A stretch of 64,000 bases of DNA, from positions 2,108,001 to 2,172,000 of the forward strand of contig CAVWRA010000006.1 of NCBI GenBank assembly GCA_963757265.1, read 5' to 3'. This DNA is from CAIVVT01 sp963757265 (lineage in GTDB: Bacteria > Acidobacteriota > Terriglobia > Bryobacterales > Bryobacteraceae). The notes beneath the pieces were generated by a model. The model was not told the DNA's origin and did no database searches. It saw only the letters and a program-made list of their open reading frames with translations. Positions 10,139 to 18,459 of this stretch are shown here, one piece after another. The position numbers and the translations under genes are program-made. The first letter of the stretch is position 1, and every line of letters starts with the position of its first letter.

Positions 10139-11131
10139 TCACGGGGTGTAGCGGCCGGTGCGGTAGTCGTCGATCATCTCCTGGATCAGGCTCAGCGCGT
10201 GGGGCGGAAACCTCCAGGTGGTTTCCTTGAGCAGATCCTCGAGTTGCGGGATGATCTCCATCTCGCACAGGTCCTGGCTCGAACGCGCCCGTCGCACGAA
10301 CGACTCGCAGGTCGGGAAGCGCGTGAAGAATTTGTCCATGCCTTTGGACTTGTAGTCCTGTCCGTAAATGTGCAGCGATCCGTTCGACTCGCTGTACGGG
10401 CCGACCAGCACCTCCCGGCCCGTCTTCTCCGCCAGCCGCGCGGCCAGCCGCGCCTGCAGATTGGTGATCCCGATCAGATTGTCGCCCCACGCCTTGAACA
10501 GATCGCGGCTGCGCCACATGGCATGCATATTCAGTACCAGCCGTCCCTGCTCATCCTGGATCGACCGCAGTTGAACTTCGCCCAGGCAAGGCATGTCGGA
10601 AGCCATGAAAAGGTCGATTTCAGGCACTCGCGTGGTTGCCACCGCGCGGCGTGTGATGGGGTCCCGGGCGAGCTTGTCCAGGATCAGTTCGAGCTGGTCC
10701 ATGGTGGTCCCGTCTGACCGCGGATAAGCAGTCAGCCGCTGATGGTAGCAGTACGGCCATTCGGTGGCCTCGAACTCCTCCCCCTGGCGAACCCTGCGCA
10801 ACAGTTCAGAGTAAGGAACCACCAGATGATCCTTGGCGCCCAGGAACTCGGCGATGTACTTGCCCCGTTCACAATAGCTGAGCACCGGATATCGCGGCTG
10901 GGCGAATGGATCGCGGATGCGGATGGTCACTCTGGCATCCCGGCCCGGCGGGTCGATGAAGTTGCCATCGGAATCCTTGCGGTCATACTGGGTGCGCAAG
11001 ACGTGGCCGCCAAAATGAACCGCCTTGAGCGCCTCGTAATAGGCATCGGGAATGGAGCCGGCCTCGACATGGAAAACGGGCAGCCGTCCCTGCTCCTCGG
11101 GATGCAGGTTGTCCAGGATAGTCTCGTCCAT
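10139..11131 (-). CDS. Divergent thymidylate-synthase-family protein
   Basis: The 330-residue protein carries the spaced landmarks of the ThyA fold. These are DQLELILDKLARDPITRRAV (phosphate-binding Arg161-Arg162), the active-site-type cysteine Cys182 in DMPCLGEVQLR, the RSRD motif (Arg207-Asp210), Asn218 in WGDNLIG and the His254-x-Tyr256 motif in GSLHIYG. Overall similarity to classical ThyA is low and the N-terminal 120 residues are atypical. Such proteins may methylate or hydroxymethylate dUMP, dCMP or another pyrimidine nucleotide using folate, and the substrate is not deducible. It has no signal peptide and is probably cytoplasmic. It stands alone, 26 bp from the tRNA-Gly fragment on its 3' side. 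Confidence 0.7.
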   Translation of the reverse strand: MDETILDNLHPEEQGRLPVFHVEAGSIPDAYYEALKAVHFGGHVLRTQYDRKDSDGNFIDPPGRDARVTIRIRDPFAQPRYPVLSYCERGKYIAEFLGAKDHLVVPYSELLRRVRQGEEFEATEWPYCYHQRLTAYPRSDGTTMDQLELILDKLARDPITRRAVATTRVPEIDLFMASDMPCLGEVQLRSIQDEQGRLVLNMHAMWRSRDLFKAWGDNLIGITNLQARLAARLAEKTGREVLVGPYSESNGSLHIYGQDYKSKGMDKFFTRFPTCESFVRRARSSQDLCEMEIIPQLEDLLKETTWRFPPHALSLIQEMIDDYRTGRYTP

Positions 11132-11560
11132 TGTGCTTCTCCTTCCGGCGTCAAGCCGCTCAACGACAACACATCATCATATGCCTGGAAGCGCAAGACC
11201 GGCCGAACGCCGGCCAGCGCCGCCGGGAGTCAGGTCCGGCGAAGGGTTAACCACAACGTTGGTCGGCGCGACACACAGCACGATGCTACCTTACCGCCGC
11301 CGCGCCGGATGACCCTCCGCCCGTCCCGCCAATGCTACTGCGCGCTTGATTAGCGAACATCCTCAACTCTCTTCTCGCAGCACGACACCAGCCCGATTTC
11401 CTGCCGGAAGTGATGGCTCGCCGCGAGCTCACGGCCAGGCTGGCAGGCTGAGGGCTTGCGTTCAGGACGGTCCAATCAGATCGGGCCGCTCAGCCATCGG
11501 ATATACTCTCAATCGAACCGATACGAAGGATCGGTCATCTCTGTCCCAAGAAGTGCCATC
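11132..11560. other. Intergenic region between divergent genes
   Basis: These 429 bp separate the thymidylate-synthase-like gene from the GH3 gene, so promoters for both should lie here. No strong promoter hexamers, RNA structure or coding potential could be picked out by eye. Confidence 0.4.
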
Positions 11561-13820
11561 ATGTCTCCAGCCCTCCATTCCTGTATCTCCCTGCACGCGC
11601 TGACGCTCTGCGCCTGCGCCGCGCTCGCCCTGCCGCTCGCCGCGCAGCCCGCTCCCAGGACCACGGCCAGCTTGCCGTGGATGAACAAGGCGCTCTCGCC
11701 CGATGAGCGCGCTGCCCTGGTGATCGCCCAGATGACGCTCGACGAAAAGATCCAGCTCGTCCACGGCGTGGGTTGGGGCGGGAACCTGCCCGTCTCGCCC
11801 ACCACGAACGGCAACAAAGGTGGCGCCGGTTATGTGCCCGGCATCGAGCGCCTCGGAATCCCCGGCATCAACATGGCCGACTCCGCCGTGGGCGTCGCCC
11901 TGGGCGGCCAGCACAGCCGCTATTCCACGCTGTTGCCCTCCACGCTGGGCGCGGCCTCGAGCTGGAATCCGCAGGCGGCCTATCTTTACGGCCAGGTGAT
12001 CGGCCGCGAGCTCCGCGCCCAGGGCTACAACATGTCGATCGGCGGCGGCGTCGACCTGGCCCGCGAGCCGCGCAACGGCCGCAACTTCGAATACGCCGGC
12101 GAGGATCCGCTGCTCGCCGGCACCATGGTGGGCCAGCTCGAGAAGGGCGTCCAGTCGCAACACATCATGGGCGACGTGAAACATTACGCGCTCAACGATC
12201 AGGAGATTGGCCGCACCATCCTCGACGCGAAAATCGGGAAACGCGCCATGCGCGAAAGCGACCTGCTGGCCTTTCAGACGGCGCTCAGAATCTCCGCTGC
12301 CGCCGGTGTCATGTGCTCCTACAACCGCGTCAACGGCGACTATGCCTGCGAAAACGACTATCTGCTGAACCAGGCCCTCAAGCACGACTTCGGCTTCAAA
12401 GGCTGGGTCATGTCCGATTGGGGTGGCACCCACTCCACGGCCAAGGCCGCCAACGCCGGCCTGGACATGGAAATGCCGGGCACCGACTTCTTTGGCGACG
12501 GACTCAAGCAGGCGGTCCAATCCGGCCAGGTTCCGCAGGCTCGCCTGGACGACATGGTTCACCGCATCCTCCGCTCTATGTTCGCCGTCGGCGTGATCGA
12601 TAATCCGCCCCGGCGCCAGGTGGTCGATGTTTTCCAGGGACTCGAAGACGCCCAGCGCATCGCCGAGCAGAGCATCGTCCTGCTGCGCAATGCCGAACTC
12701 AAGCCCGGCGCTCCCACGCTGCCGCTCAGCGCTGCGTCGCTCCACTCGGTGGCCATCATCGGCGCCCACGCCGACGTGGGCATACTCTCTGGCGGCGGCT
12801 CGGCCCAGGTTGACCCGCCGGGCGGCAACGCAGTGCCGCTGGCGCCAGGAGCGAGCCAGTGGGGCGCGGCGGTCTACTTCCCCTCCTCGCCCTTGAAAGA
12901 ACTGCAGAAGAAGGCGCCCCACGCCAAGTTCACCTATGATACCGGAACGGACCCGGCCGCCGCGGCCAAACTGGCGGCCGCCTCGCAGGTGGCCATCGTC
13001 TTCGTCGAGCAGCACATGAGCGAGGGCCGCGATGCGCTGACGCTCATGCTCCCCGGCAAGCAGAACGAGCTGGTCGAAGCCGTCGCCGCGGCCAATCCGC
13101 GCACTATCGTCGTGCTCGAAACCGGCAGCCCTGTCGCCCTGCCCTGGGCGGATAAGGTCGCCGCTATTTTCGCCGCCTGGTATCCCGGCATCCGCGGCGC
13201 GCAGGCCCTCGCCAGTCTCATGTTCGGTGAGGTCAACCCTTCGGCCAAGCTGCCGGTGAGCTTCGCCCGTGCCGATGCCGATCTGCCGCACGTTACAGTC
13301 CCAGGCTCCGATTTGCGCCCCGTTGACATGCCGCCGGAACCCGGCTCCACGCGCCGGCGCCGCGAGTTGCCGGCCTTCGATGTTGACTACACCGGCGAGG
13401 GCCCGCGCGTCGGCTACAAGTGGTTCGAGTTGAACTGGCAAGAAGGCCCAGTTCCCCTTCGGCTTCGGCCTCTCCTACACGACCTACTCTTACTCCGCGT
13501 TGAAGGTCGACGCAGCGGCGAAGAAGGCCTCCTTCACGGTAAAGAACACTGGTTCGCGACCGGGCGTCGAGATCGCCCAGCTATACGCCGCGCTGCCGGC
13601 GGCGGCGGGCGAAAACTTCAAGCGCCTGGTGGCCTTCGAGCGTGTGGCGCTCAAACCGGGCGAAGCCAGGACCGTCACTCTGACCATCGATCCGCTATAC
13701 CTGTCGATCTTCGACGAAGCGGCGAATGATTGGCAGCTCCTGCCGGGAGACTATCGGCTGAGTGCCGGACCCAGTTCGGACGCGACACCGCTCACCGGAA
13801 CGCTGCACGTCGCTAACTGA
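11561..13820 (+). pseudogene. Exported GH3 beta-glucosidase-like enzyme, frameshifted
   Basis: The start at 11561 gives a Sec signal (LCACAALALPLAAQP) followed by a GH3 N-terminal barrel: MTLDEKIQLVHG, GIPGINMADSAVGV, the NLAREPRNGRNFEY-like loop, DVKHYALNDQE, and the nucleophile Asp in VMSDWGGTHST. The GH3 C-terminal alpha/beta domain follows. At 13428-13436 the frame breaks after GYKWFEL. The expected GH3 segment TGKKAQFPFGFGLSYTTYSY and the fibronectin-III-like C-terminal domain continue in the frame ending at 13820. Deleting one base restores a ~752-residue enzyme of normal family architecture. GH3 enzymes release beta-linked glucose, xylose or related sugars. This could be a sequence error rather than decay. 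Confidence 0.82.
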
Positions 13821-13925
13821 GCCTGATACGGGCCTCAAGTTCATGCGCGCGAAATGGGACGCTGGCAGGTCAGTCCGGCGTCCCGAGTATTCTTGTGCGC
13901 CAGCTGATGAAGGGAGAAGCGACCC

Positions 13926-15320
13926 ATGTTCAGATCCCGATTGATCCTGCTGTTGGTATTGGCCCCGTTGTTCGCGCAGGACCCGGTTATCATCCGCCCG
14001 AAGGAGATTGATGACGTCCTGACGAATCCAGGGATGGGATTCATGACCTTCCAGCGGTTCAATGGGGACGAGCTGAACCAGGGACTGAAATGGACCGAGG
14101 GCTTCCCGATCGCCTACCAGCCCTTCAAGGGAAGCCTTACCAACAAGGATCATCCGGACACATCCATTGCCTACTTCCGCGTGTATTGGAGATACATCGA
14201 GCCGGAAAGAGGTAAGTATAACTGGGACCTGTTCGATACCGCGCTCAGGACTGCTCATGACCGCGGCCAGACGCTCATGGTCCGCATCGCGCCTTACGGC
14301 AGTTCGGGAGAACAAAAAGACGACCTGCCCGATTGGTACCGCGCTGAAGTAGGTGATGAGACGGGCAAGCTCCCGGTCCCGAAATGGCGTACCGATCCCG
14401 AGCGCCCGCTCTATGCGGAACGCTTTGGGGAGTTGATCCGCGCTTTCGGGAAACGATACGACGGCCATCCTGACCTGGAGAGCGTGGATCTCGCGATCGT
14501 TGGTGCGTGGGGCGAGGGCGCGGGCGCCGGCCAGCTCAGCGAAAAGACTCGCGAAGCGCTCGTCGACGCCTATCTCGACGCCTTCCAGAGAACGCCACTG
14601 GTGATGCTGCTGACGGACGAAAAAACCAACCGGTACGCCCTTTCGAAAAAAGACGTCGGCTGGCGCGTGGACTGTCTGGGAGATATGGGCGGCTTCAATC
14701 CCGCGTGGAATCACATGTACGATTACTACCCCGAAGCCATCATTAACTTCCGTGTGCGGGACGCGTGGCGGAAAGCGCCGGTGAGCTTCGAAGTTTGCTG
14801 GGTGATGCAATATTGGAAGGACAAAGGCTGGAATCTGGACTATATCATCGATCAGTCGCTGAAGTGGCACATCTCATCCTTTAATGGAAAATCGTCTCCG
14901 GTACCGACGGAATGGAAGCCGAAGGTGGACCAATGGTTGAACAGGATGGGCTACCGGTTTGTCCTGCGCAAGTTCACTTATTACCCCGCGGTCCAGGTGC
15001 AAGGCAAGCTGCAGTTTACGACATGGTGGGAAAACAAGGGTGTCGCGCCCATCTATAAGCCGTACCTGCTCGCGTTGAGGCTGAAGAGTGGATCGCAAAG
15101 CACCATCCTGCCGACGGATGCGAACATCCGCACGTGGCTGCCGGGAGATATCCTTTACGATGACTCGGTTTTTGTTCCCGCGGAGTTGCCAGCCGGGGAG
15201 TACGAACTGCAGATCGGACTCCTGGACCCCGTTTCCAGGCAGCCCAAGGTGAAGCTGGCCATCGCCGGGCTCCAGCCAGACGGATGGTACGCCCTCGGTA
15301 AGATCAAGATCGTAGAGTAA
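13926..15320 (+). CDS. Secreted DUF4874/DUF4832 protein, putative glycosidase
   Basis: The 464-residue protein has a Sec signal (MFRSRLILLLVLAPLFAQ) and is preceded by a good ribosome binding site (GGGAG). The N-terminal half resembles the DUF4874 TIM-barrel domain: NPGMGFMTFQRF, then AYFRVYWRYIEPERGKYNWD, a pattern shared with GH42/GH5-like barrels, and VDLAIVGAWGEGAG with a candidate catalytic Glu. The C-terminal ~130 residues match a DUF4832-like beta-sandwich (LQFTTWWENKGVAPIYKPY). Biochemical activity of this family is uncertain. The context of surrounding glycosidases suggests polysaccharide turnover. Confidence 0.75.
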   Translation: MFRSRLILLLVLAPLFAQDPVIIRPKEIDDVLTNPGMGFMTFQRFNGDELNQGLKWTEGFPIAYQPFKGSLTNKDHPDTSIAYFRVYWRYIEPERGKYNWDLFDTALRTAHDRGQTLMVRIAPYGSSGEQKDDLPDWYRAEVGDETGKLPVPKWRTDPERPLYAERFGELIRAFGKRYDGHPDLESVDLAIVGAWGEGAGAGQLSEKTREALVDAYLDAFQRTPLVMLLTDEKTNRYALSKKDVGWRVDCLGDMGGFNPAWNHMYDYYPEAIINFRVRDAWRKAPVSFEVCWVMQYWKDKGWNLDYIIDQSLKWHISSFNGKSSPVPTEWKPKVDQWLNRMGYRFVLRKFTYYPAVQVQGKLQFTTWWENKGVAPIYKPYLLALRLKSGSQSTILPTDANIRTWLPGDILYDDSVFVPAELPAGEYELQIGLLDPVSRQPKVKLAIAGLQPDGWYALGKIKIVE

Positions 15321-15587
15321 TTACCTAGTTAGGATAGACTCCTCAGCGCTGTGCCGGCCGGACCTGCACGCTTTTCAGGATTTGCTCGCGCGTGGAAGGC
15401 CGGACATTGAGCAGCGTCGGGAAGTTCTCGTTGTCGGGAACGGCCAACCTGGTCCTGACCGCCGCGCGAATTGTAGCGTTACGCGGACCGTTCGATTGCA
15501 GCGCCATCTCGCCGAAGTACTGCCCGGCAAGGTGTGGCCGGGGCGCCGGCCAACCCGGTGGGGCCGGCCGTGCGAGAATTAAGGCAT

Positions 15588-15974
15588 ATGAAGTCGGCGG
15601 CTATTTTCACGCTGAGCCTCATTTTATTGGCCCCGTTTGCGCTCACCGCGCAGTACCGCCGGCGGATGATTTACGACAACAACGGCGCCGTCACGCCCGA
15701 CCCGGGCACGAACGTCACCGTCAACGTGCAGGGCGTCTTGAAGGGCCTGTCCAAGAATGAAATCCTCGTCGAGAGCGACCAGGAGCATACGATCAGCCTG
15801 CACCGCACGTCCAAGACCAAGTTCCTTCGTGAAGACAAGGAAGTGAAGGCCGACAACGTGTCTCTCGATGAGAAGGTCAACGTCGATGTGGCCCAGGACA
15901 AGGACGCCAAACTCATGGCCGTGGTGGTAAAGCTCGGCCCTCCGGAAAAGCCGGCCACGCTCAAACAACGCTGA
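15588..15974 (+). CDS. Small secreted protein, DUF5666-like
   Basis: The 128-residue product has a Sec signal (MKSAAIFTLSLILLAPFALTA) and then a single small beta domain with the pattern of a repeated beta-barrel/OB-like fold (NVQGVLKGLSKNEILVESD, SLHRTSKTKFLREDKEV). It resembles small secreted DUF5666-type proteins frequent in acidobacteria, and the assignment to that family is tentative. It could instead be read from 15534, but this would put extra residues before the signal. Function is unknown. Confidence 0.6.
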   Translation: MKSAAIFTLSLILLAPFALTAQYRRRMIYDNNGAVTPDPGTNVTVNVQGVLKGLSKNEILVESDQEHTISLHRTSKTKFLREDKEVKADNVSLDEKVNVDVAQDKDAKLMAVVVKLGPPEKPATLKQR

Positions 15975-16032
15975 GGACTAAGATTGGGACCGGTCCAAAA
16001 ACCCGGGCCGATCACTGGCGCGGCCGGACGGA

Positions 16033-16138
16033 GCGTCTTGCCCGGAGTCCTGCCCCTGTTTGCGATAGATTGTTAGATCGCTATGACTGAGAAAGCAGCA
16101 TTACGAGGAGAATAGATGACCGATTTCAATCGTCGCAA
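16033..16138 (+). repeat. Duplicated leader, copy A (upstream of DUF1080 gene)
   Basis: This 106-bp stretch aligns without gaps to 18354-18459 with about 14 mismatches by eye (~87% identity). It covers the 5' leader, a 10-codon mini-ORF and the first codons of the downstream gene. The protein similarity beyond the signal peptide does not continue, so the leader and signal start appear to have been duplicated as a unit. Confidence 0.85.
16083..16115 (+). CDS. 10-codon leader mini-ORF (copy A)
   Basis: It reads MTEKAALRGE and its TAG stop directly abuts the ATG of the DUF1080 gene. Its last codons (CGA GGA GAA) form the purine-rich ribosome binding site of that gene. A matching peptide (MSEKAAIEGE) sits at the same place before 18437. 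Expression is not shown. Conservation in two places and the abutting stop/start suggest translational coupling. Confidence 0.4.
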   Translation: MTEKAALRGE

Positions 16139-16910
16139 GTTCCTGGAAATGGCCGCCGCATCGGCTGTGTTCACCGCCCGCGTGTTCGCTGCCCAACAGG
16201 ACTCCCAGCTGGAGGCTCCGTTCCGCGGCAACAAATCATGGCGACCGCTGATGAACGCCGTCAACCTGTCGGGATGGCATTCCGAACTGGGCTGGCATGG
16301 CGTCCCCGGAAGGGTCGAGTGGTTCACTACGACGGCCGTAGCGTGGTCGGGCGCCAACCCGAAAATGCTCGCGGCAACCGCTGCTCCGGGCGGCATCATC
16401 GTGAACGGCGTCGAGACGCACACAACCAATCTGGTGGCCGATCGCAAGTTCGGGGATATCGAGCTATACGCCGAGTTCATGGTCTCCAAAGACTCGAATT
16501 CCGGCGTCTACCTGCACGGCTTATATGAGGTGCAGATCCTCGACAGCTACGGTAAGCCTGAGCCGATGAAGTACTTCGACGGCGGCGGCATTTACGAGCA
16601 GGTGGACAAGAACAACAAGGGCTTCGGCGGCACGCCGCCGCGTGTCAATGCATGCCGGGCACCGGGGGAATGGCAGTATTATCACATCTGGTTTCGAGCC
16701 CCCCGGTTCAATTCCGCGGGCAGGAAAACCGGAGATGCCACCTTCATAAAGGTCATATATAACGGCCAGATAGTGCATGAGAACGTTACCTCCGGCAGTC
16801 CTACCCGGTCCGCGCTGGAACTGCCCGAAGCGCGCGTGAACCCGATCATGCTGCAAGGCGATCACGGGCCCGTGGCGTTTCGAAATATCTACTTCAGGCC
16901 GTTGCGATAG
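16116..16910 (+). CDS. Exported DUF1080 protein (3-keto-disaccharide hydrolase family)
   Basis: The 264-residue protein has a twin-arginine signal (NRRKFLEMAAASAVFTARVFA) and then one concanavalin-like beta-sandwich of the DUF1080 type. Family landmarks include FGDIELYAEFMVSKDSNSGVYL, YEVQILDSYGKP and GEWQYYHIWFRAPRF. Members of this family cleave glycosides in which the sugar has first been oxidised at C3, by an elimination-type mechanism. It is followed with no gap by a Gfo/Idh/MocA oxidoreductase, and the cassette also holds a second oxidoreductase and an isomerase-like protein. This fits the 3-keto-glycoside route. The start is fixed by the ribosome binding site GAGGAGAA and by the matching leader at 18437. 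Confidence 0.85.
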   Translation: MTDFNRRKFLEMAAASAVFTARVFAAQQDSQLEAPFRGNKSWRPLMNAVNLSGWHSELGWHGVPGRVEWFTTTAVAWSGANPKMLAATAAPGGIIVNGVETHTTNLVADRKFGDIELYAEFMVSKDSNSGVYLHGLYEVQILDSYGKPEPMKYFDGGGIYEQVDKNNKGFGGTPPRVNACRAPGEWQYYHIWFRAPRFNSAGRKTGDATFIKVIYNGQIVHENVTSGSPTRSALELPEARVNPIMLQGDHGPVAFRNIYFRPLR

Positions 16911-18287
16911 ATGGAGTCTATGCCGAATCAAGATGGACTGACGCGCCGCGCTCTCATTCCCGGTGCCGCGGCTCTGATCGTCCCGCGCCGCGTTCTGGGC
17001 GGCCCTGGGTATCAGGCCCCGAGCGATACGTTGAACATCGCGGGGGTTGGGGTAGCCGGAATGGGCCGCCGCTATCTCCAGAATTGCGAAAGCGAATGCA
17101 TTGTCGCGCTCTGCGATGTCGACCCTGGCTTTGCCGGCAAGGTGTTTCGCCGCTATCCCAAAGCCACGGTCTATCACGACTTCCGCGAGATGCTCGAAAA
17201 GGAAAAGAGCATCGACGCGGTGATTGTCGCCACGCCGGATCACAATCACGCGATCGTGCAGATGGCGGCCTTGCGGATGCACAAGCATGTCTATTCGGCC
17301 AAGCCGCTGACGCATACTCTGCACGAGGTGCGGACCGTTGCCAATGCCGCGCGCGAGGCCAAAGTGGCGACGCAAATGAGCGTGCAATCCATGGCCGGCG
17401 ATGAGGCGCAATCCACGGCCGAGATCCTGTTGTCGGGCGCGATCGGTCCGGTAACGGAGGTACACATCTGGTGCGACCACCCACTCTATCCCGCCGGTCA
17501 GCAACGTCCCGCGACGAATCCTGCGCCGCCCGAGGGGATGGACTGGGATCGCTGGATCGGGCCGGCCCCGTATCGGGCGTTCCATCCGCTCTATCATCCC
17601 TGGCTGTGGAGGTCCTGGTGGGACTTTGGGACGGGCACAATCGGCGACATGACCTGCCACGCTCTCCATGTCTTCTACCAGGCCCTTCAATTGGGTGCGC
17701 CTACAAGCGTCCACGGCAGCCGGACCAAGATGCATGGCGGCTTGTTCCAGATGCGTGCGGACGGGAGTGAAACCCTTCCTCCGCTGATCGAGACGCCCGA
17801 ATGTGAGAGCTATTCCACCATGGTCACCTGGGACTTCCCGGCGCGGGGCCAACTCCCGCCCGTGCGCGTCCACTGGTACGACGGTGGACTGCAACCCCAT
17901 CGTCCCGTTGAGTTGGATCCTCGCACGCGGATGCCGTCTTCGGGACTGCTCTTCGCCGGACCCCAGGGCAAACTTCTGGCCGACTATTCAGGTGGAAACA
18001 ACCGGTTGCTGCCGGTAAAGCAATACCGCGATTTTCAGCCGCCGTCAAAGACGCTGCCACGCACCACGGGACACTATCGCGAGTGGATTGAAGCCGCGAA
18101 GGGCGGTCCGCCCGCCCACTGCAACTTTGAGATCGGCAGCCGCATGACGGAGGTCGCGCTTGTCGGAGCGCTCGCCGCGCGGACAGCCCGGTACCTGGAG
18201 TGGGACAGTTCGAATCTGCGTGTGACCAATGATGCGGCCGCGAACGAGCTGGTCAATCCGCCCTATCGCCAGGGGTGGACGCTGTAG
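16911..18287 (+). CDS. Exported Gfo/Idh/MocA-family oxidoreductase (first of two)
   Basis: The 458-residue protein begins directly after the stop of the DUF1080 gene. An alternative ATG at 16920 is equally possible. The N-terminus is Tat-like (LTRRALIPGAAALIVPRRVLGG), allowing export with a bound dinucleotide. The Rossmann fold shows NIAGVGVAGMGRRYL, then CDVDPGFAGK, ATPDHNHA and the lysine of the family catalytic motif in SAKPLTH. The C-terminal half is the alpha/beta domain typical of the family (MDWDRWIGPAPYRAFHP, DFGTGTIGDMTCH). Likely role: periplasmic oxidation or reduction of a sugar hydroxyl/ketone using tightly bound NAD(P). Gene order puts it in one transcript with the DUF1080 hydrolase. 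Confidence 0.88.
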   Translation: MESMPNQDGLTRRALIPGAAALIVPRRVLGGPGYQAPSDTLNIAGVGVAGMGRRYLQNCESECIVALCDVDPGFAGKVFRRYPKATVYHDFREMLEKEKSIDAVIVATPDHNHAIVQMAALRMHKHVYSAKPLTHTLHEVRTVANAAREAKVATQMSVQSMAGDEAQSTAEILLSGAIGPVTEVHIWCDHPLYPAGQQRPATNPAPPEGMDWDRWIGPAPYRAFHPLYHPWLWRSWWDFGTGTIGDMTCHALHVFYQALQLGAPTSVHGSRTKMHGGLFQMRADGSETLPPLIETPECESYSTMVTWDFPARGQLPPVRVHWYDGGLQPHRPVELDPRTRMPSSGLLFAGPQGKLLADYSGGNNRLLPVKQYRDFQPPSKTLPRTTGHYREWIEAAKGGPPAHCNFEIGSRMTEVALVGALAARTARYLEWDSSNLRVTNDAAANELVNPPYRQGWTL

Positions 18288-18353
18288 ACTGCCGCGGCCG
18301 CGGTGCTGTTTGTCTGGCTTCGAGTGCCAGAAGTGCTGACGCGGGCGGATGGG

Positions 18354-18459
18354 GCGCTTTGCCTGGAGTTCTGTCCCTGTTTGCGATAGGTTGTTAGATC
18401 GCAATGTCTGAGAAAGCAGCAATAGAAGGAGAATAGATGACCGAACTCAATCGCCGCAA
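18354..18459 (+). repeat. Duplicated leader, copy B (upstream of second Gfo/Idh gene)
   Basis: This is the partner of 16033-16138, gapless and about 87% identical by eye. It includes the conserved TGTTTGCGATAG and TTGTTAGATCGC blocks, the mini-ORF and the start of the signal peptide. It implies that the second oxidoreductase has its own leader rather than only reading through from the first. Confidence 0.85.
18404..18436 (+). CDS. 10-codon leader mini-ORF (copy B)
   Basis: It reads MSEKAAIEGE followed by TAG immediately before the ATG at 18437. Seven of ten residues equal those of copy A (MTEKAALRGE) and two of the other three are conservative changes. The codons GAA GGA GAA serve as the ribosome binding site for the next gene. 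Confidence 0.4.
   Translation: MSEKAAIEGE

Noticed and set aside
9846..10517. Minus-strand open frame with GLEPATSSLG peptide
   Set aside because: This peptide is the well-known spurious antisense translation of a tRNA T-arm and 3' end.
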